From assembly GCA_049970095.1 (NCBI GenBank), contig JBMFNP010000017.1:1-31788 (forward strand): a DNA stretch of 31,788 nt, in the 5' to 3' direction. Below, in pieces: positions 8,177-17,669 of this stretch (its first letter is position 1; each line of letters begins with the position of its first letter). A program made the translations under genes and the position numbers. A model generated the notes under the pieces. The model made no database searches. It saw nothing but the letters and a program-made list of their open reading frames with translations, and was not told the DNA's origin. Origin of the DNA: SKW197 sp049970095. GTDB lineage: Archaea; Thermoplasmatota; Thermoplasmata; Lutacidiplasmatales; SKW197.

Positions 8177-9613
8177 TCAAAAAAGTGATTTATAGAGTAA
8201 AATGTATTGTTTGGCAGCCTTTTCCCATGAAAAATCAATTTTCATATCTTTTTTCACCAGTTCCAGCCAGAAATCCTTACGATTGTACTTTTCAATTCCC
8301 CTGAGAATCGCTTTCAGAAAATCATCCCCGTTGTAGGTTTCGAAGAGAAACCCGTTTCCTTTCACCTTATCTACACCCACATCAAACACCGTATCTGCAA
8401 GTCCACCAGTGTATCTTGCAACAGGAATTGTCCCATAGCGCATTGCAATCATCTGGATCAGCCCACATGGTTCAAACTTAGATGGAATCATTATCATATC
8501 TGCTCCTGCATACAGTTTATGGGCAAGTTCTTCATCAAAGCGGAGCACACATGCAATTTTATCACTTACTTCCGTGAATGTGGCTACAAGTTCCTCATAA
8601 TATTTATCTCCAGTCCCGAGAATCACCACTTCCACCTCTAAATCTAAGAGTTTAGGTAGAATGTCTGCAATAAGGTCAATTCCCTTCTGTTCCGATAATC
8701 TGCCCACAAAAGCCAAAAGTGGAGTTTCTGCAGTTTTCTTCAGCCCGAGTTCTTTTTGCAATTCGCTCTTGTTCTTTGCCTTTCCTTCATATGCGTTCTC
8801 TACACCATAATTCACATAAAGGTATTTGTCTGTTTCTGGATTGAAAAATTCGTAATCAATTCCATTTAGGATGCCTCTAAGTTTATGGGAGAAATGACGG
8901 AGGAGCCCATCCATCCCATAGCCGTATTCTGGTGTCTGGATTTCTTTACTGTAATTGGGACTGACAGTAGTAACTGCATCTGAATAGACGATGCCTCCTT
9001 TCATGAAACTGAGGGATCCATAGAATTCCATTTCCTCCATTCGATACACTGTCTCTGGAAGCCCCGTATATTTTATTACATCCTTTGGAAAATTCCCTTG
9101 GTACTGGAGATTGTGAATGGTATATACAAGTTTTATTTTTGAAAATTTTTCACTATTTTTTTCACATATTCTAATATACGCTGGAATTATGCCTGTCTGC
9201 CAGTCATTGCAATGAATTATATCGGGTGTCCATTCTGAGCGTTTTAAGAATTCTACAACCGCTCTCGCAAAAAAAGCAAATCTTTTAGCATCATCTGGTT
9301 GCCCGTAAAGTGAGTCCCTTTCAAAGAACTTATATCCATCAACTAGATAGACCTTTACCCCTCCCCAGATTTCTGTCTCCCTTATTATCGCAGTGTCGGG
9401 GTATTGTTCAATATAGACAGGGAAATCCATTATGGTTTTCTCCCACCTCTGAATATTTTTGTACCTTGGCATGATTATTCTGGCATCCACACCTTCTTTG
9501 ACAAGGGCTCTTGGAAGGGTTCCGCTTACATCCGCAAGCCCACCAGTTTTTGCAAGGGGTGCTACTTCAGAACTAGCAAACAACACTTTCAGTTTACTCT
9601 CTTCTTTTAACAT
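8177..9613 (-). CDS. glgA: Glycogen synthase, GT5 family (bacterial GlgA type)
   Basis: The enzyme extends alpha-1,4-glucan by transferring glucose from ADP- or UDP-glucose and works in cytosolic glycogen storage. The 478 residues show the GT-B fold of family GT5. The N-terminal half has the donor-binding KTGGLADV at 22-29, the HCNDWQTG segment and YTIHNLQYQG. The C-terminal half has LNGIDYEFFNP, FVGRLSEQKG, the acidic motif PSKFEPCGLIQMIAMRYG and VARYTGGLADTV. I chose the ATG at 9613: a TATA-like element at 9634-9645 predicts initiation at about 9615, hence a leaderless transcript, and homologues start just before the KVLFASSE strand. A TTG at 9631 would add six residues but lies upstream of the predicted transcript. 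No other glycogen gene is adjacent. The donor nucleotide cannot be told from the sequence. Confidence 0.93.
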   Translation of the reverse strand: MLKEESKLKVLFASSEVAPLAKTGGLADVSGTLPRALVKEGVDARIIMPRYKNIQRWEKTIMDFPVYIEQYPDTAIIRETEIWGGVKVYLVDGYKFFERDSLYGQPDDAKRFAFFARAVVEFLKRSEWTPDIIHCNDWQTGIIPAYIRICEKNSEKFSKIKLVYTIHNLQYQGNFPKDVIKYTGLPETVYRMEEMEFYGSLSFMKGGIVYSDAVTTVSPNYSKEIQTPEYGYGMDGLLRHFSHKLRGILNGIDYEFFNPETDKYLYVNYGVENAYEGKAKNKSELQKELGLKKTAETPLLAFVGRLSEQKGIDLIADILPKLLDLEVEVVILGTGDKYYEELVATFTEVSDKIACVLRFDEELAHKLYAGADMIMIPSKFEPCGLIQMIAMRYGTIPVARYTGGLADTVFDVGVDKVKGNGFLFETYNGDDFLKAILRGIEKYNRKDFWLELVKKDMKIDFSWEKAAKQYILLYKSLF

Positions 9614-9633
9614 AAGAACAGAATAGAGCAAGA

Positions 9634-9645
9634 GATATTTTAAAG
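9634..9645 (-). promoter_or_regulatory. TATA-like box for glgA
   Basis: Minus-strand CTTTAAAATATC lies about 27 nt before the ATG at 9613, matching the archaeal TATA-to-start spacing and suggesting a leaderless mRNA. The rest of the 9614-9835 gap up to the next promoter shows nothing that I can recognise. Confidence 0.45.
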
Positions 9646-9777
9646 TTATATTCCTTGCTCAAATCCTCTGTTTGGTCCATGGCGAAGAGATGGTATTTTT
9701 GTACCTGCATCTCTGCTGCCTATCTTCTTAACTATATCTAATTGTGAATGGCGCAAGAAATGCACACTACCACACAA

Positions 9778-9787
9778 CTTTTATATA
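9778..9787 (+). promoter_or_regulatory. TATA box for the 2200-residue protein gene
   Basis: CTTTTATATA predicts initiation near 9808. The leader would then be about 28 nt and holds GAGGTGA at 9825-9831, a strong ribosome binding site 4 nt before the ATG at 9836. Promoter and Shine-Dalgarno together suggest good expression. Confidence 0.6.
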
Positions 9788-9835
9788 CACACAAGCAGAT
9801 ATTCAACTATAAAAAATAAAAAAAGAGGTGAGAAG

Positions 9836-12800
9836 ATGGAACAAAAAGAAGGAAATATAGGAAAAATGAAGGACGACACCAGAGGCAGAGTACCTTTTGC
9901 ATTGATAGCAGTGATTATCATGATTATGAGTGGTTTTGCAATAGCCATGATCAGCAGACTCTCTTATGAGAAATATTCTGAGCCAGCACCCTCTCAATCA
10001 CTCTATCTCAGTGATATTTTGAGAACACAGCAGGATAGAATCAGAGACCTGGCAGAAGAAGCGGTGATGCGTTCTGTGGAAAATCTGCAGACCCAACAAA
10101 TGTGGTACATAAGCAACGATGCACTCATGAAATTCGTTGACCTGATGAATAAAAACACTGGTGAATCAAACAAAATTGCAGGAAGATATGTAATCACATA
10201 CAGCAAGCCTGAACTGAAAGTAGGTGTGGTGCCATTTGAATACAACACTGTGAACTCCCTCGGAATGAAAGCCAAATTGAGAAGCCCTGTCGATCTCAGA
10301 ATAGCCGGGAGTGTGGATATCACTCTAACAGATACACTAACAAAGGAAAAGGTGCTTACCACCACAGTAGATTTAGATAAAGTGGTGCCTACCACACGGG
10401 CATTTATAATGGACCAGGCAACCCGGTACCAGTATGACCTTTCCCCCAATGGACTTGGAAACGATATTCTTCAATACATTTTACAGACAGATCTGGACAA
10501 AGGCCTCACACCCGATCCAAATAATGTAAAGGCGGCAGTAAAGTTTGTGGTTGACCTTGAAACCGCAATGCTATTCAGAAAAACAAATGATGCTTCGCTT
10601 GACCAGTGGATTAGAAATCTGCCATCAAAATCCAATGTGGATGTGTATGACGCGTACAAGCGCAGCGTTGGTGTAGGTACCGGTAAGATAAGAGTTGATC
10701 TATCAGAATATGGAAACACCTTTATATTCCATGGAGAGAGCACAAAATTGGGAGACACAGAAAGAAAATATGAGGTAAATGTTGCACTCTCGCTAGCAAA
10801 TTCCAACATTTTAATAACCCCTAGACAATACTCTTTCATGGATTTATCTTCCACAAGCACTGCAGCTATCACCTATGATATCTACATTAATTCTGGAACT
10901 GTGAGCATAGAGGGCTGGGAAGTGAATGTACCTCGCCCTGTAAAATACAAAACATCAGTGCCCTGTCAGATGGATGCAAGAATCTTCAAATTCATAACCA
11001 GCAATAAGACCTCAAAAGACATGCCAGGTGTTGAAAACACTCTCTTCTTTGAAAACAACTTCGGTAAACTCTTTACAGCAAGACATGATGTTAAGATTGA
11101 ACTGAAAAACGCGAAAAATGAGGATGTATCTAAACTAAAGGATGTGCTCATTGATGTTTATATTGATGGTGTTAGCGTTGGGTTATACCAACCCCAGGAA
11201 TTCCCGCTTACTCTCAAGAGTGTGAGAGAGGGGGAGCATCTCATTGAGGCTACCCTGATGTACAGCAACGGTGAAATGGAAAACGGAAAGTTCGTAGTAA
11301 CTGTGCCAAAGACGGTAACAAAAGGAATTGTTGAGGCTAAGTTTAACACCACTCAGGGTATGAGCACCTCAACATTCTGGTCAATAAGTTTAGCATATCT
11401 CCATGGAGTTCCTCAGGAACAGAGAATGCTCAAGCTCTCCGAACTGTATGGAGCGATTGCCGGGTATCCATTCCCCGAAGACATAAAGAAAATAGATTTT
11501 ACTACAAACGAAACAATGAATGCCACACTGCAGCCCTACATACAGTGGTGCGAAAACTTCAAGCAATACCTGAAAGATTCCAGAAATGCAGTTGCATTTA
11601 CATATAATTTTGAGGGCTATTCCCTTGAAAAGTCAATGATTTCTGCAGTTTCTACATGGGAAGAATTGAGCAAATCAATGATGTACATTCGTGATTCAAG
11701 AGGTTTGAACCCTCAGCAACTCCTCAATCTTACAGGCAATGTGTATTACAACTTCACAAGCATCCCTACATACTACCCGCAGATTGACCAGTACTCAGAC
11801 ATTATTGAAATGATTTTGGGTGCTGTGCAGCCAGGTGGAATTTTAGATGGATTATTTGAGGGAATGGATTCTCTCCCCTATTATATAGAACTCTTCAAGC
11901 AGTTCAAAGAGTGGTATGACACTCATAGTGGAGAGCTGGGTGTGTATGGTGCGCTTGCAACAGGTGCAGTGGTGGCTTTTGTAGTTGGCTGGTATGTCTA
12001 TGCTCCGGATAAAAATCTCACGGAATATGTGAAACTCATCCTACAGCAGTATCAGGTATGGAAACCAAGAATTGAGCAACTTCATAACCTGTTTAGTTCA
12101 ATGGGTGTAAATGACATTTACGGATTTGGCGCAGTAGTTCTTGGCAAATATTTCTTTGGTCAGGGGTTAAGCTGGGTTGATTATGTTGATAATGTAATCG
12201 CACAACTCAACTACTGGAAGCCAAAGATAATCCAGTTGCGCGGCAATCTCCAGACACTTGGAGCTGACAACATCTATGGATATGGGGCGGTGCTGCTTGG
12301 GAAATATGTGTTTGCGCCTAACCTAAACTGGTCTGAATATATAGACGCACTTAACTCCTACATGCCAGATATAATTGGGTTGAAGAACCAATTTAATGCC
12401 ATTGGGATAAAAGACATCTACGGGTTTGCAGGTGTAATTGCCTGCAAGTACATGTTTGCAAATGACATGGACTGGGGTACTTATCTCCATGAGCTAAACA
12501 GTACATGGATGCCAAAGATTGTTGCCATAGCGGACAAATTCAAACAATATGGTATCAATGACCTTTATGGGTTCGGTGCAGTCATTCTCGGAAAGTTCGT
12601 GTTAGAGCCTAATATTGACTGGCAGACATATCTTGACAGAGTGCCCACATATATTGATAGAATTTTCACAATGCGGGATTCATTCAAGGCACTGGGTGTG
12701 AACGATGCCTATGGGTTTGCAGCGGTGGTTGTTGCAAAGTACACACTGGCAAAAGATATTGACTGGTGGAACTACACCCAGAACATAACAGAATTCTGGT

Positions 12801-15800
12801 TGCCCCAGATTGTGTCTCTAAAAGAGGCTTTTGGTGCACTGGGAATCAACGAATGGTATGGATTTGCAGCAGCAGCCATTGGAAAGTTTGTGTTTGCACC
12901 TGACATGAGCTGGGCGGACTATATTGTGAAACTGAATGAAATCCTTGATCCGAAACGGATAAATTTCCTCAAGGACTCTTTCAAAACGCTTGGAGTCAGT
13001 GATGCTCTCGGATTCGGTGCAGTAATTATTGGAAAATATGTGTTTGCGCCTGAAATGGACTGGAATGAATACCTTGACAGTGCTGCCTCCTTCATCGGAG
13101 ATGTTGCAGATCTCAAGAACATGCTGAGAAACGATCTAGGGCTTGGAAACTATGACATATATGGGCTCGGAGCAATTGCCCTGGGTAAATTCATATTCGG
13201 TGCAAACAAAACATGGAAAGAGTACATCCAGGATGTGAAGTCAGAACTTGGATTCTGGGTTGGACAGATAAATGACCTGAAAGGGATGTTCGGCCAAATA
13301 TTCAATGTACTTGGCATTGACGACAAATATTCATACCTTGGATTTGCGGCTGTAATTGCTGGTAAATTCCTCTTTGCTCAGGATATGTCATGGAAGGACT
13401 ATGTTTCCACAATTACTTCCTACAAGGATCAGCTTTCAAAATATCTTGATTTCTACAAGGAGTTGCAGGGCACACTTGGCACTGGGGGTGCTGCAGCAGC
13501 GGTGGGTGCAGTGATCCTTGGAAAGTACATGTTTGCAAGTGACATGAACTGGGGTGACTATCTGAATCAGGTTATGAACAGTTATCATTTCTGGGCAGGC
13601 AAGCTCCAGGACTTCATAGGTATATTCTCAAGATACAGCGACCAGCCAATGGTCTTCAGATTGATGTTCCAGTTCCGCGATGCAGTGCAACTGATTGACG
13701 ATACCGCAATGTTCTTCATCAACGACAACAAAGATGTATGGTCTATAATTGGAAAGGCCAACTGGATTAAAGTCCACGATTTCATTTCCACATATCTTAA
13801 AGGAATTGTGGATATAATTAACATTGTAGAAAAAGGTCTCAGCCTCTACACATCAGTTCTAAACCTGATTAAAGAATGGAAGGACTTTGATGACTGGACA
13901 AATGTAACAAGTGTGCTTGCCTTGCTTACAGACACAGTTAATGTAGCAATTCAGGCGGTGGACTTCCTCATAGACATAGTGACATTCCTTGATGCAACCA
14001 AGTTGCTAAATGGACTGGTTCAGATTAAAGAAACCCTGATGTGGATTTCCTCAAACCTGCTGGTAATTGCCAATGCAATTGTGGCAGTTGCAAATGTGGT
14101 TAGAATGTTCATGGATGAACTAAAGGCGAACAATGGAGATTTAGTTAAAACGCTAACGCATCTGTTCTTCGGATTTGACCTTACTTCTGCGATGTGGTAC
14201 ATGGCACTGGAAAGTGCGGTGCTGGCAATTGGCGAAGCCCTTGCAGCATTTGGCATCTCTGTAGGCTGGATACCAGTCGTGGGTCAGATATTACTGGCAA
14301 TTGGAGTCGTGAATCTTATTATCTGGGCCATATTCAACTGGGATGACTTTATGGGCATGCTGTTTGGCGGCAAGGATCAGTCATTACCTGTAAATGGTGA
14401 GGACATCACGAAGCTCAAGAATGATGTCACTACTAATCTGAACAGCACAATGTACTTCCTTGCAAATGTCAACGAATCCAAGCCACTCTCTTCCATCAGA
14501 GATGCAGGAATTGCACAAGCCTCTGCATATCACCTCAAGCAGTTCTCTGCGTACGCAGTGGATGAAAAAGTCTCAAAAGATATGGATACTCTTGGAAACT
14601 GGTATTACGAGTACGGCACAACACTGAAGAACTACACAAAGCACCAACTCCTGATGAAATGGGCAGTCACAGAATTCTGGAGACAGGCAGATGACTTTGT
14701 AGATAAGAAGAACAAGGCAAATCCCACATACGGCAAGCACAGTGAGGGCTTTGAAGATACCTTTGTATCCAAGGGACTATTCAAGAAGAAAAAATATACA
14801 CACTGGTACATAGCCCTCATAAAAGTTACAGACAAGAGGACAGGAGTGACTACCCAACTCAGACAGAGTGATGGGCAGATTGAGAGCTTCATAGAGACGC
14901 TCAACTACTCCAATGCTGAGAATTACACAATTAAATATGATATAATAGGAGACAAGATTCCACCGCAAGGCATTCGGGACTGGGCAGACACAATGAAGAA
15001 GGTAGGTGACGAACTCACATACTGGAATGAAAGAATGAGTGAATCAAAAGCAAAACTTGACTATGTCAGGAACTTCTTTGATGCAAAGAACTTCACAAAG
15101 AGCCTTGGATTCATGCAGATTTATCTGGATCCGGAAATTGAGGAAATTGATGTATCCGTGAGACTGGACACAGGTGCAAGTTTCACATACGCTCACAATT
15201 ACACATTCCAGGGCACAACCACACGCCTGAGCTTCCACATAGCCAAGGATGATATAAAGCCCTACTCGCTCTATCTCACACCCGGCACATACATTGTTTC
15301 ATGGTCCAATCCAAAGCCAAATGTTGAGCTAAATGGCACAACTACCACCGTGGTTGTGAAACCATACAGTGACCCAGCATTCAATGCTGCAATTGTGAAA
15401 ATTGAAGTAAAGCACAAGTATGATATGAAATTCAGAATTGAGGACATACCAAATACTAACGCCTACTACGAGTATACCTATACCATAAATAATACCACAT
15501 ATACAGTTACCAAGTGGTTCTGGGGATTTAAGTATGGTGCCCATGTAATCATATGGGGTGTTGAGCCGAACAATGTAGCACATGTAATTACAGAGTACAA
15601 TTTCGGAGAGAATCCACCAGGAGGTTACATTGCAATACCTGACTATGTGCTGCAGCCTGGCGGTAAAATAAGGATTGAAGTCTGGATAGACATTGACAGG
15701 AATACAGCCACAATGAATGACTATGACGGCACAGACGCTATGAGTGCAAAGCAAACATCTTTCTACAACTGGCCAAAGAATGGTGCCTACTATGCAGATG

Positions 15801-16438
15801 TGGAAAATGGCACTTCCCATGGCGGTGTTTACTACGAGAAAAGTGAAATAAATGTATTTGCCTACGCAAACCCAGCAAAACCCTCTGAACCAAAGAGCTT
15901 TGTGCTGAAGATATATCCAAGCACTGGTGAAGATACAATCTACCCAAGAGATGATAACGGTACATTCTGTGTGTGGTACCTCGAGGGCAGTGGCAACAAT
16001 CCCAATCCACCAGTTCCAGGAACATACAATCGCCAAGCAGCCTATGATTATGCACACCAGTACTGGAATAGGGTGTGTGCATGCGGGTATGACTATAACC
16101 CACAGGGTGGCGGTTGCGCTCACTTTGTTTCAGAGTGCCTGCTTGCGGGAGGAGTTGACAATAGGGGCTACGGCGGTGGGCATGACAGAATTATTGTTTA
16201 TTGCCCCCACATGTACAACTGGTTTATGAATCAGCACATTGGCTCAAGGGTATATAGTATCAGCCAGATGGATGTCGGTGACATAATTCTCTATGACTGG
16301 GACGGTGACGGTACATGGGACCATGCAGCTCTCTACATCGGAAACAATCAGGTGGCTGCGCACAACAACAACCATTGGGGAGCATACTGGACACTGGGTG
16401 GTGCAAGTGCATATGCCCTCCTGCATATAGAGAAATAA
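9836..16438 (+). CDS. Giant membrane-anchored repeat protein with C-terminal Amidase_6 (papain-like) domain
   Basis: I do not know a named protein with this architecture. The 2200 residues read as follows. A single membrane helix lies at 19-39 after RGRVPF, an N-terminal type seen in other archaeal surface proteins. Mixed alpha/beta regions follow to about 700. About 703-1261 holds 11 tandem units of about 46-60 residues with the core YGFGAVILGKYVFAP and a following W-x2-Y. Long amphipathic helices follow, with a strongly hydrophobic stretch at about 1457-1501 that could form a membrane hairpin. About 1760-2060 is beta-rich with many NxS/T sites. About 2063-2200 matches Amidase_6: NRQAAYDYAHQYWN, GGGCAHFVSECLLAGG with C2094, then DVGDIILYDWDGDG and WDHAALYIG with H2163. 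The Cys/His pair suggests an active peptidase or amidase, probably outside the cell. It stands alone in its transcription unit. Confidence 0.8.
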   Translation: MEQKEGNIGKMKDDTRGRVPFALIAVIIMIMSGFAIAMISRLSYEKYSEPAPSQSLYLSDILRTQQDRIRDLAEEAVMRSVENLQTQQMWYISNDALMKFVDLMNKNTGESNKIAGRYVITYSKPELKVGVVPFEYNTVNSLGMKAKLRSPVDLRIAGSVDITLTDTLTKEKVLTTTVDLDKVVPTTRAFIMDQATRYQYDLSPNGLGNDILQYILQTDLDKGLTPDPNNVKAAVKFVVDLETAMLFRKTNDASLDQWIRNLPSKSNVDVYDAYKRSVGVGTGKIRVDLSEYGNTFIFHGESTKLGDTERKYEVNVALSLANSNILITPRQYSFMDLSSTSTAAITYDIYINSGTVSIEGWEVNVPRPVKYKTSVPCQMDARIFKFITSNKTSKDMPGVENTLFFENNFGKLFTARHDVKIELKNAKNEDVSKLKDVLIDVYIDGVSVGLYQPQEFPLTLKSVREGEHLIEATLMYSNGEMENGKFVVTVPKTVTKGIVEAKFNTTQGMSTSTFWSISLAYLHGVPQEQRMLKLSELYGAIAGYPFPEDIKKIDFTTNETMNATLQPYIQWCENFKQYLKDSRNAVAFTYNFEGYSLEKSMISAVSTWEELSKSMMYIRDSRGLNPQQLLNLTGNVYYNFTSIPTYYPQIDQYSDIIEMILGAVQPGGILDGLFEGMDSLPYYIELFKQFKEWYDTHSGELGVYGALATGAVVAFVVGWYVYAPDKNLTEYVKLILQQYQVWKPRIEQLHNLFSSMGVNDIYGFGAVVLGKYFFGQGLSWVDYVDNVIAQLNYWKPKIIQLRGNLQTLGADNIYGYGAVLLGKYVFAPNLNWSEYIDALNSYMPDIIGLKNQFNAIGIKDIYGFAGVIACKYMFANDMDWGTYLHELNSTWMPKIVAIADKFKQYGINDLYGFGAVILGKFVLEPNIDWQTYLDRVPTYIDRIFTMRDSFKALGVNDAYGFAAVVVAKYTLAKDIDWWNYTQNITEFWLPQIVSLKEAFGALGINEWYGFAAAAIGKFVFAPDMSWADYIVKLNEILDPKRINFLKDSFKTLGVSDALGFGAVIIGKYVFAPEMDWNEYLDSAASFIGDVADLKNMLRNDLGLGNYDIYGLGAIALGKFIFGANKTWKEYIQDVKSELGFWVGQINDLKGMFGQIFNVLGIDDKYSYLGFAAVIAGKFLFAQDMSWKDYVSTITSYKDQLSKYLDFYKELQGTLGTGGAAAAVGAVILGKYMFASDMNWGDYLNQVMNSYHFWAGKLQDFIGIFSRYSDQPMVFRLMFQFRDAVQLIDDTAMFFINDNKDVWSIIGKANWIKVHDFISTYLKGIVDIINIVEKGLSLYTSVLNLIKEWKDFDDWTNVTSVLALLTDTVNVAIQAVDFLIDIVTFLDATKLLNGLVQIKETLMWISSNLLVIANAIVAVANVVRMFMDELKANNGDLVKTLTHLFFGFDLTSAMWYMALESAVLAIGEALAAFGISVGWIPVVGQILLAIGVVNLIIWAIFNWDDFMGMLFGGKDQSLPVNGEDITKLKNDVTTNLNSTMYFLANVNESKPLSSIRDAGIAQASAYHLKQFSAYAVDEKVSKDMDTLGNWYYEYGTTLKNYTKHQLLMKWAVTEFWRQADDFVDKKNKANPTYGKHSEGFEDTFVSKGLFKKKKYTHWYIALIKVTDKRTGVTTQLRQSDGQIESFIETLNYSNAENYTIKYDIIGDKIPPQGIRDWADTMKKVGDELTYWNERMSESKAKLDYVRNFFDAKNFTKSLGFMQIYLDPEIEEIDVSVRLDTGASFTYAHNYTFQGTTTRLSFHIAKDDIKPYSLYLTPGTYIVSWSNPKPNVELNGTTTTVVVKPYSDPAFNAAIVKIEVKHKYDMKFRIEDIPNTNAYYEYTYTINNTTYTVTKWFWGFKYGAHVIIWGVEPNNVAHVITEYNFGENPPGGYIAIPDYVLQPGGKIRIEVWIDIDRNTATMNDYDGTDAMSAKQTSFYNWPKNGAYYADVENGTSHGGVYYEKSEINVFAYANPAKPSEPKSFVLKIYPSTGEDTIYPRDDNGTFCVWYLEGSGNNPNPPVPGTYNRQAAYDYAHQYWNRVCACGYDYNPQGGGCAHFVSECLLAGGVDNRGYGGGHDRIIVYCPHMYNWFMNQHIGSRVYSISQMDVGDIILYDWDGDGTWDHAALYIGNNQVAAHNNNHWGAYWTLGGASAYALLHIEK
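11942..13620 (+). repeat. Eleven tandem coding repeats (about 46-60 residues each)
   Basis: Each unit reads approximately YGFGAVILGKYVFAPDMDW, then x2-Y, a helix with W/Y-x-P-x-I-x2-L, F and LGIND leading into the next YGFG. Examples of the core are YGFGAVVLGKYFFG, YGYGAVLLGKYVFAP, GFGAVIIGKYVFAPEMDW and GAVILGKYMFASDMNW. The first unit (VYGALATGAVVAFVVGWYVYAP) is the most divergent, and units 9 and 10 carry insertions. Copies differ at many DNA positions, so the duplications are old and kept by selection on the protein. Confidence 0.85.
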
Positions 16439-16470
16439 AAATTTTTCAAACTTTTTTATTTTGAATTTTT
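16439..16470 (+). terminator. T-rich terminator after the 2200-residue protein
   Basis: The stop is followed by repeated T runs (TTTTT, TTTTTT, TTTT, TTTTT) at 16442-16471, with an imperfect dyad around TTTTTCAAA and TTTGAA. This fits archaeal oligo-T termination ahead of the next promoter. Confidence 0.45.
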
Positions 16471-16479
16471 TGAAAAGGG

Positions 16480-16489
16480 TTATTTATTT
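16480..16489 (+). promoter_or_regulatory. TATA box for the lysine dehydrogenase-pheS-acyP operon
   Basis: TTATTTATTT is centred about 25 nt before the ATG at 16509, so the transcript is probably leaderless at that ATG. This also argues against an upstream TTG start at 16461, which would precede the promoter. Confidence 0.5.
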
Positions 16490-16508
16490 CTTCTCTTTTT
16501 TACCTTCC

Positions 16509-17669
16509 ATGAATGTGCTTGTGCTTGGAGCAGGAATGATGGGCTCTGCAGCAACATACGACCTCGTACAAACCGGAGAATTTGATAGAGTATTTGTCGG
16601 TGACATTGATGAAGAAAAAATGAAAAAGGTAAGTGCAAGTACAGGTGCAGAAGTTCTTGCAGTAAACGTCAACAGGCACGAAAGCATAAAGTCCGCATTT
16701 AAAAAGGTGGATGTAGTACTCAGTGCAGTGCCATATTTCTACAATCTAAAGCTCACGAAAATTGCAATTAGCATGGGAAAGAGCATGTGCGACCTCGGAG
16801 GAAACATAGATATTGTTCAGGAACAGCTGGGATTAAATAAGAATGCAATCACCAAGGGGTGTACAATAATCCCTGATTGTGGGCTGGCGCCTGGTGCAGT
16901 AAATGTATTTGCTGCCAAACTGATCTCTATGCTGGATGAAGTAGATGAAGTAAAACTGAGAGTTGGAGGGCTGCCGCAGAAACCACAGCCCCCACTTGAG
17001 TATTCGCTGGTATTTTCAGCCCATGGACTTATTAATGAGTATTCTGAGCGATGTATTGTGTTAAAGGACGGAAAGGTAGCGTACGCAGAACCCCTGCAGG
17101 ACATAGAACCGATGCACTTTGAGAACTTTCCCCAGTTAGAGGCATTTAATACTTCTGGTGGTTCCTCCACACTCCCCTACACTTTTGAAGGCAAAGTGAA
17201 AAACCTAGATTACAAAACAATAAGATATGCAGGACACTGCGAAAAAATAAAATTACTTTTTGCATTAGGGCTAGCGTCCAAGGAACCCGTAATCGTAGGG
17301 CGCGGTAAAGTGGTTCCTAGAAACTTCCTAGCAAAACTACTGGAGATAAATCTGCCCAGAAGCAAGGACCTCGTACTCCTGAGAGTAACAGCCACGGGCA
17401 CAGAGAGTGGTAAAAGGAAAATGCTGGCATATGAAATGGTTGATTACTACAATGAAAAAACAAACCATACAGCTATGATGAGAACCACTGCCTACCCTGC
17501 AAGTATTGTAGCAATTATGATCGCAAAAGGCGAGGTAGTGCATGGTGTACACACAAACGAAACAGCGGTAAATCCTGATAAATTTGTCAAAGAGATGAAA
17601 AAACGAGGATTGGACATCAGATTTGCAGAGGGATTAATTGAAAAAAATAAGAGCATTAGGAAGGTGTGA
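16509..17669 (+). CDS. Saccharopine dehydrogenase-family oxidoreductase, lysine 6-dehydrogenase-like
   Basis: The 386 residues open with an NAD(P)-binding Rossmann motif, LVLGAGMMGSAA (G7-x-G9-x2-G12), and an acidic end of the second strand (VGDID). Further along are CDLGGNID, IIPDCGLAPGAVNVF, VGGLPQKPQPPLEYS, EAFNTSGGSSTLP and YKTIRYAGHCEKIKLL. From memory this run of motifs resembles the lysine 6-dehydrogenase of Geobacillus more than the fungal saccharopine enzymes, so oxidative deamination of lysine or a related amino acid is plausible, but the substrate cannot be fixed from sequence. The ATG at 16509 is preferred because the Rossmann strand begins at once and a TATA box lies 25 nt before it. 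A TTG at 16461 would add a hydrophobic leader not expected in a cytosolic enzyme. The stop overlaps the pheS start by 4 nt. Confidence 0.82.
   Translation: MNVLVLGAGMMGSAATYDLVQTGEFDRVFVGDIDEEKMKKVSASTGAEVLAVNVNRHESIKSAFKKVDVVLSAVPYFYNLKLTKIAISMGKSMCDLGGNIDIVQEQLGLNKNAITKGCTIIPDCGLAPGAVNVFAAKLISMLDEVDEVKLRVGGLPQKPQPPLEYSLVFSAHGLINEYSERCIVLKDGKVAYAEPLQDIEPMHFENFPQLEAFNTSGGSSTLPYTFEGKVKNLDYKTIRYAGHCEKIKLLFALGLASKEPVIVGRGKVVPRNFLAKLLEINLPRSKDLVLLRVTATGTESGKRKMLAYEMVDYYNEKTNHTAMMRTTAYPASIVAIMIAKGEVVHGVHTNETAVNPDKFVKEMKKRGLDIRFAEGLIEKNKSIRKV

Noticed and set aside
15329..16123. Open frame of 264 codons on the minus strand opposite the amidase gene
   Set aside because: It is antisense to conserved beta and amidase domains; its Cys/Trp/Ile/His-rich composition is that of a shadow frame.
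16461..16508. N-terminal extension of the lysine dehydrogenase-like protein resembling a signal peptide
   Set aside because: It needs a TTG upstream of the predicted promoter, and the family starts at the Rossmann strand at 16509.
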